Source: Methanobrevibacter sp. (GTDB taxonomy: Archaea; Methanobacteriota; Methanobacteria; Methanobacteriales; Methanobacteriaceae). From it: 8,625 bases of DNA. Positions 6,065-8,625 of this stretch are shown here, piece by piece. The notes beneath the pieces were generated by a model that had not been told where the DNA came from, searched no databases, and saw nothing but the letters and a program-made list of their open reading frames with translations. The stretch lies in the NCBI GenBank assembly GCA_017646885.1, contig JAGCLR010000330.1, forward strand, positions 1 to 8,625, read 5' to 3'. Numbering within the stretch: the first letter of the stretch is position 1; the number at the start of each line of letters is the position of its first letter. The translations under genes and the position numbers were made by a program.

Positions 6065-6856
6065 TCATTTACCTATCATTATTGAATGATATGAGTTTAT
6101 TTTTTCTAATCTATTCGCAAACAATGGATGAGCATCTATTAACTCATAGTAGCTGTCCATTGCATCTTTTTTGTCGTTTGGTTTTGTAAAACGCCTGAAG
6201 AGATTATTAACGGCATCGATATCCTTACAACAAATCAAGCCAGCTCTGTCAGCAGTGTATTCTGTACATCTGTACCATTGGTTAAGAGGCACTTCAACTA
6301 AGTCGGAGACGATAGGTCCAAGGATCTCGGATTTGTCGTTTAGATTATCCAACATTCCTTTTATGGTATGACACATAAGATTTTTCTGAAGAATATGTCC
6401 TAATTCGTGTCCAAGCAGAAACTTAAGTTCAGTCTCTGGTAAACATATAGTGGATTTTCTGCTGATGAGTATCATCGGTTCTTTATCGGTTCCTACGCTC
6501 AAAGCGTTTATTCCATTTAGTTTTTGGCTTATATAAAGTTTAGGTTTTTCCTTAATATCCAAAATTTTACAACATTCTTTAAATGCATTGTATAAATTGG
6601 GACAATTGCTTTCGGTTACAAACAAACCATCTGCTTTAATATCAAGAATTTGTTTTGCACAATATTTGTCAGCAAACAACTGAAGCGCTTTTCTAACAAT
6701 TGCAATAGACAAGATTTTATCCATATAATTGTCACAAGGATACGCATACGAAAGAGTCTTCTCTTTCTTTGTAGAGAGAGTTTCCAAAGCCTTGACAGAA
6801 TTTCTCATCTGCACGGCTTTCTCCTTTAATTTTGTATATCCTTCTGCTATCTGCAT
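6065..6856 (-). CDS. Cytoplasmic M48-family zinc metallopeptidase, 263 aa (copy 1)
   Basis: HELGH at 150-154 provides two zinc histidines and the catalytic Glu151. Glu199 in TEYTADRAGL is the third ligand. DAHPLFANRLEKI (241-253) is the family's C-terminal signature. The first ~45 residues are a charged helical extension (YTKLKEKAVQMRNSVKALET) absent from copy 2. There is no membrane segment or export signal. Shared blocks with copy 2 include LDIKEKPKLYIS, INALSVGTD and the LLGHELGH core. Having two diverged but intact copies suggests different substrates or a heteromer. The gene starts 2 nt after the stop of the small acidic protein gene, so translation is probably coupled. Proteolysis of an anti-sigma factor or a host/phage protein is possible but not shown. 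Confidence 0.88.
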   Translation of the reverse strand: MQIAEGYTKLKEKAVQMRNSVKALETLSTKKEKTLSYAYPCDNYMDKILSIAIVRKALQLFADKYCAKQILDIKADGLFVTESNCPNLYNAFKECCKILDIKEKPKLYISQKLNGINALSVGTDKEPMILISRKSTICLPETELKFLLGHELGHILQKNLMCHTIKGMLDNLNDKSEILGPIVSDLVEVPLNQWYRCTEYTADRAGLICCKDIDAVNNLFRRFTKPNDKKDAMDSYYELIDAHPLFANRLEKINSYHSIMIGK

Positions 6857-6858
6857 AA

Positions 6859-7224
6859 TTATAATCCTATCTCGTCACACAAATTATTAAGTCTGTTCAG
6901 AAAGTCGTTCGAATTGTCGGAATGTTTCTTCATATGGAAAACATTTGAATTCCTTTGTTGAGGCGCAAATGCCGCTGCCGAATATGCTATATCATAAAAA
7001 GAAGATTCGTCAATAGAAACTATATTATCTGATTCTTCAGTTTCTTCTGGGCTACATTCCACAAAATCATCCATAGCATATAAAACTGACTCCAATTTCT
7101 CAGGATGCTCGCTAAGATATTGCCTTACAGCATTTCTTTCCTCTACGTTCAATGTGCCTTCAAGATAACAGGCAATAATTTCATCATTAATTAACATAGC
7201 ATTCATTTTTAATCTGTTCGACAA
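6859..7224 (-). CDS. Small acidic soluble protein, possible anti-sigma factor, 121 aa
   Basis: The first half holds a helical segment, DEIIACYLEGTLNVEERNAV with RQYLSEHPEKL following. It has the shape of the start of many anti-sigma factors (an EGxLxxxER helix pair, then a long helix), but lacks the HxxxCxxC zinc ligands. The middle (ECSPEETEESDNIVSIDESS, 57-76) is acidic and likely disordered. There is no membrane segment, so any anti-sigma action would be cytoplasmic. The longest frame starts at 7224 and overlaps the sigma gene by 38 bp. ATGs at 7206 and 7197 are also possible; the last gives the shortest overlap and leaves MLINDEIIACYLEG as the N-terminus. The coupled position right after a sigma gene is the main reason for the anti-sigma suggestion. 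Confidence 0.65.
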   Translation of the reverse strand: MSNRLKMNAMLINDEIIACYLEGTLNVEERNAVRQYLSEHPEKLESVLYAMDDFVECSPEETEESDNIVSIDESSFYDIAYSAAAFAPQQRNSNVFHMKKHSDNSNDFLNRLNNLCDEIGL

Positions 7225-7834
7225 TTTTTTTCACTTCCAACAAAGCCTTAGCTTTTGCTTGGTCAACATAGGCCGCATTAGGTGTAATCGGTTTACCTGC
7301 ATAATATTTGACCTTATTTTCTTTCTTACGTTTAAGTTCTATCATAGCTGCAATTTCCGTATGATTATATCCCTCCAATTCTTTGATAAGAATCAAACGA
7401 TACTCATCATTTTTTAACCTATTGATAGCCTCTAACACTATTGCCATTCTATCGTCACAAGGCAATGGTACTGGTTCTGGCAAAGGTTTTTCACAATCCG
7501 TTTCAACTATTAGATTATGAAACTTTTCTGTTCCTATCATTAACTTCCTTTTGCTCAGAAATAAATTGTTGACAACACTTCCAATAAACCAAGTCTTGAA
7601 TTTACAATCATTTCTGAATGTTTTCAAAGTCTGCCATTGGAGATCATTACCTTTTAAATGCAGATATAATATTTGATTCAAGTCATCCAAATACTCCAAA
7701 GTATTAAAAATACTATAAGCCTTATATCTTATATCACCTGCATACCTGTCATATATAAGATACAAAGCTGCTTCTTCATTTCCTGCCAAAATGAGATTTA
7801 AAATCTCATCATCAGCCATATTTTCATAAACCAT
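7187..7834 (-). CDS. Divergent ECF-like RNA polymerase sigma factor, 215 aa
   Basis: Residues 7-95 resemble sigma region 2: DDEILNLILAGNEEAALYLI, YDRYAGDIRY, the DDLNQILYLHL segment and FKTWFIGSVVNNLF. Residues 130-208 resemble region 4 (VLEAINRLKNDEYRLILIKE, then GYNHTEIAAMIEL, a helix-turn-helix start). The second half of the helix-turn-helix is unusual: about 20 residues (RKKENKVKYYAGKPITPNAA) separate it from the last helix (YVDQAKAKALLEVKKIVEQI), so promoter recognition may differ from standard ECF factors. M1 (7834) or M6 (7819, MADDEI) could start the protein; upstream in frame is a TGA. It is the first gene after the putative invertible segment, so it could activate its own operon or other genes. 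Confidence 0.8.
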   Translation of the reverse strand: MVYENMADDEILNLILAGNEEAALYLIYDRYAGDIRYKAYSIFNTLEYLDDLNQILYLHLKGNDLQWQTLKTFRNDCKFKTWFIGSVVNNLFLSKRKLMIGTEKFHNLIVETDCEKPLPEPVPLPCDDRMAIVLEAINRLKNDEYRLILIKELEGYNHTEIAAMIELKRKKENKVKYYAGKPITPNAAYVDQAKAKALLEVKKIVEQIKNECYVN

Positions 7835-7918
7835 TTTTCAAATTCTCCATCCATTTTTTACCTTAAAAATCCACTTTTCCTCACAATCAATATCCAATAA
7901 TTTAAACGACAAATGCTT
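7835..7918 (-). promoter_or_regulatory. Leader between the inverted repeat and the sigma gene
   Basis: These 84 bp are AT-rich and carry no gene. On the minus strand TTTG (7913-7910) lies about 17 nt ahead of a TATTGATTG stretch, a poor match in both spacing and sequence to the TTTG/TAnnTTTG promoter. A weak fixed promoter is therefore possible, but a promoter reading out of the neighbouring 220-bp segment would fit better. GGATGGAG about 10 nt before the first ATG may help ribosome binding. Confidence 0.3.
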
Positions 7919-7935
7919 AGTTCTATCCAAGAACT
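7919..7935 (+). repeat. Left arm of 17-bp inverted repeat, probable recombinase crossover site
   Basis: AGTTCTATCCAAGAACT on the plus strand is the exact reverse complement of 8156-8172; counting one more base it is 18 bp. Each arm is itself a palindrome of 6-bp half-sites (AGTTCT/AGAACT) around an asymmetric 5-bp centre (ATCCA). Here the half-sites extend to 8 bp (TTAGTTCT, AGAACTAA). Paired half-sites around a short centre are what a tyrosine recombinase binds. Confidence 0.85.
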
Positions 7936-8155
7936 AAAAACACACGACAATACCATGATTTACAACTATATAAATCACAGATTCCCATAAAATATTTTTT
8001 TTGATAAAAATGTTTTATAATATTTGGAAAATAAAAATATAATTACGTAATTTGCAGTACAATAATCGAAGTTGAATTCGTTTGGTTTACTTATTATTTA
8101 TAGAACTACAATTACTCTTAACACTAAACTTTTGACTCTTAACTAAGTTTTGTAT
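7936..8155. promoter_or_regulatory. Putative invertible promoter segment (220 bp)
   Basis: This segment holds no open frame of note and is very AT-rich. It is bounded by exact inverted repeats and adjoins a tyrosine recombinase gene on one side and the first gene of an operon on the other. In Bacteroidales, tyrosine recombinases invert such segments to turn genes on or off. Because the centre of each repeat is asymmetric and the copies face each other, recombination would invert and not delete the segment. In the present orientation the better promoter-like words point toward the recombinase gene, suggesting the operon is OFF. Confidence 0.65.
8023..8054 (+). promoter_or_regulatory. Candidate promoter inside the segment, facing away from the operon
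   Basis: TTTG at 8023-8026, a 21-bp spacer, then TAATTTG at 8048-8054. It matches the Bacteroidetes -33/-7 pattern except that the -7 box is one base short of TAnnTTTG. It reads toward the recombinase 3' end. After inversion it would read into the sigma gene. Confidence 0.3.
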
Positions 8156-8163
8156 AGTTCTTG
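8131..8163 (+). promoter_or_regulatory. Second candidate promoter overlapping the right repeat arm
   Basis: TTTG at 8131-8134, a 20-bp spacer, then TAGTTCTTG (8155-8163), close to TAnnTTTG with one extra base. The -7-like part lies in the repeat itself, so both repeat arms carry it, but the -33-like TTTG is only on this side. Inversion would then join the -33 box to the arm next to the sigma gene. Confidence 0.3.
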
Positions 8164-8172
8164 GATAGAACT
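8156..8172 (-). repeat. Right arm of 17-bp inverted repeat, probable recombinase crossover site
   Basis: AGTTCTTGGATAGAACT on the plus strand, the exact reverse complement of the left arm, separated from it by 220 bp. It begins two bases after the recombinase stop codon. A related half-site palindrome (TAGAACTA, 8101-8108) lies inside the segment. The internal symmetry and the position next to the recombinase gene argue for a binding and crossover site. Confidence 0.85.
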
Positions 8173-8174
8173 CC

Positions 8175-8625
8175 TCACCCCAACATTTTTATTAGGCTTG
8201 CATTAGCGTCATCTATCTCATTGTCTTCTATGCTTTTAAGGTATATCTGCGTGGTTTGTTCTGAGCTATGTCCCATGCCAGCGCTGATGACGGAGATAGG
8301 AATATTGTGGTTCCTCGCTGATGTCGCCCAACTGTGCCGCGAGGTGTAGGACGTCAGCTTGCATTCCGCGGGTAACATATTCGATAATCTTCTCAACAAA
8401 CGGTTGTAATTATTGATAGCAATCCTATATTCCTCGTACGCTTGTCTCGGCTCTGATGTCGTCAATATCGGAAAGACATAAGGAGATGTTTCACAATAGT
8501 ATCGCTCTATGATTTTCTTTATAGCAGGCTCTACTCTGATAGCAAGCTGCTGTCCTGTCTTTCGGCGGGCATAAGTTATCACTCCGCTCCGTATGTTGTC
8601 TTTCTTCAGATATGCAATATCCACG
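8175..8625 (-). CDS. Tyrosine recombinase (integrase/invertase), C-terminal part; start outside window
   Basis: The visible 150 codons are the catalytic domain of a phage-integrase family recombinase. From the first full codon (GTG, read here as an internal valine, VDIAYLKKDN) the residues are: beta-hairpin lysine K22 (RRKTGQ), box II TSYTSRHSWA with Arg96 and Tyr93 in place of the usual histidine, GH at 118-119, and the nucleophile Tyr128 in TTQIYLK. The first catalytic arginine should lie just outside the window. The Y-for-H change is common in Bacteroidetes members of the family, so the enzyme is likely active. The gene ends two bases from the right repeat arm, so promoter inversion is its likely job; integration of a mobile element is the alternative. 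Confidence 0.93.
   Translation of the reverse strand, partial: VDIAYLKKDNIRSGVITYARRKTGQQLAIRVEPAIKKIIERYYCETSPYVFPILTTSEPRQAYEEYRIAINNYNRLLRRLSNMLPAECKLTSYTSRHSWATSARNHNIPISVISAGMGHSSEQTTQIYLKSIEDNEIDDANASLIKMLG

Noticed and set aside
7919..8172. The 17-bp repeats as attachment sites of an integrated element
   Set aside because: Attachment sites left by integration are direct repeats at the two ends of an element. These are inverted, only 220 bp apart, and bound a gene-free segment.
8161..8349. Plus-strand open frame beginning in the right repeat arm
   Set aside because: It is antisense to the recombinase catalytic residues, whose motifs are unmistakable, so it is a shadow frame.
1..8625. 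CRISPR arrays, tRNA or rRNA genes
   Set aside because: I saw no regularly spaced repeats and no tRNA- or rRNA-like sequence on either strand.

Overview
The window looks like accessory chromosome from a Bacteroidales-type bacterium (Bacteroides, Prevotella or relatives). The basis is AT-rich DNA, A-rich start regions mostly without Shine-Dalgarno sequences, -7/-33 style promoter words (TAnnTTTG and TTTG), a tyrosine recombinase of the type common in that group, and a short lipoprotein signal. The genus cannot be fixed from sequence alone. Every gene I can support lies on the minus strand, so the story reads from high to low coordinates.

Right end (8175-8625): the C-terminal catalytic half of a tyrosine recombinase; its start lies outside the window. 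Two bases past its stop codon begins one arm of a 17-bp inverted repeat (8156-8172). The matching arm lies at 7919-7935, about 85 bp before the next gene. The 220 bp between them hold no gene but do hold promoter-like words. This is the layout of a recombinase-controlled invertible promoter (inverton). In the orientation given, the better promoter-like words point away from the downstream genes, which suggests an OFF state.

Main operon (7834 down to 2434): a divergent ECF-like sigma factor; a small soluble acidic protein that may be its anti-sigma partner; two cytoplasmic M48-type zinc metallopeptidases; a membrane-anchored protein of unknown family; two different small GTPases; and two short paralogous helical proteins with amphipathic tails. 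Spacing is tight, with one overlap. I do not recognise this combination as a named system.

Middle (2104-2433): a self-contained unit with a weak terminator, a TAnnTTTG promoter word, a perfect AGGAGG ribosome site, a 28-residue hydrophobic peptide, and complementary 5' and 3' ends followed by eight T. It resembles a type I toxin mRNA; a small inverted-repeat element is the main alternative.

Left part (2103 down to 192): a two-helix membrane protein resembling putative AbiC-type phage abortive infection proteins, a protein with a DnaJ-like four-CxxC zinc domain but no J domain, a 55-residue zinc-ribbon peptide, and an unrecognised 138-residue protein. A strong intrinsic terminator (145-184) closes the unit. 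Beyond it starts a separate lipoprotein gene that runs off the left edge.

Working model (inference): a phase-variable accessory module, switched by promoter inversion and amplified or relayed by its own sigma factor. It would express proteases, GTPases and membrane-active small proteins for envelope or phage defence, or for a related stress role.
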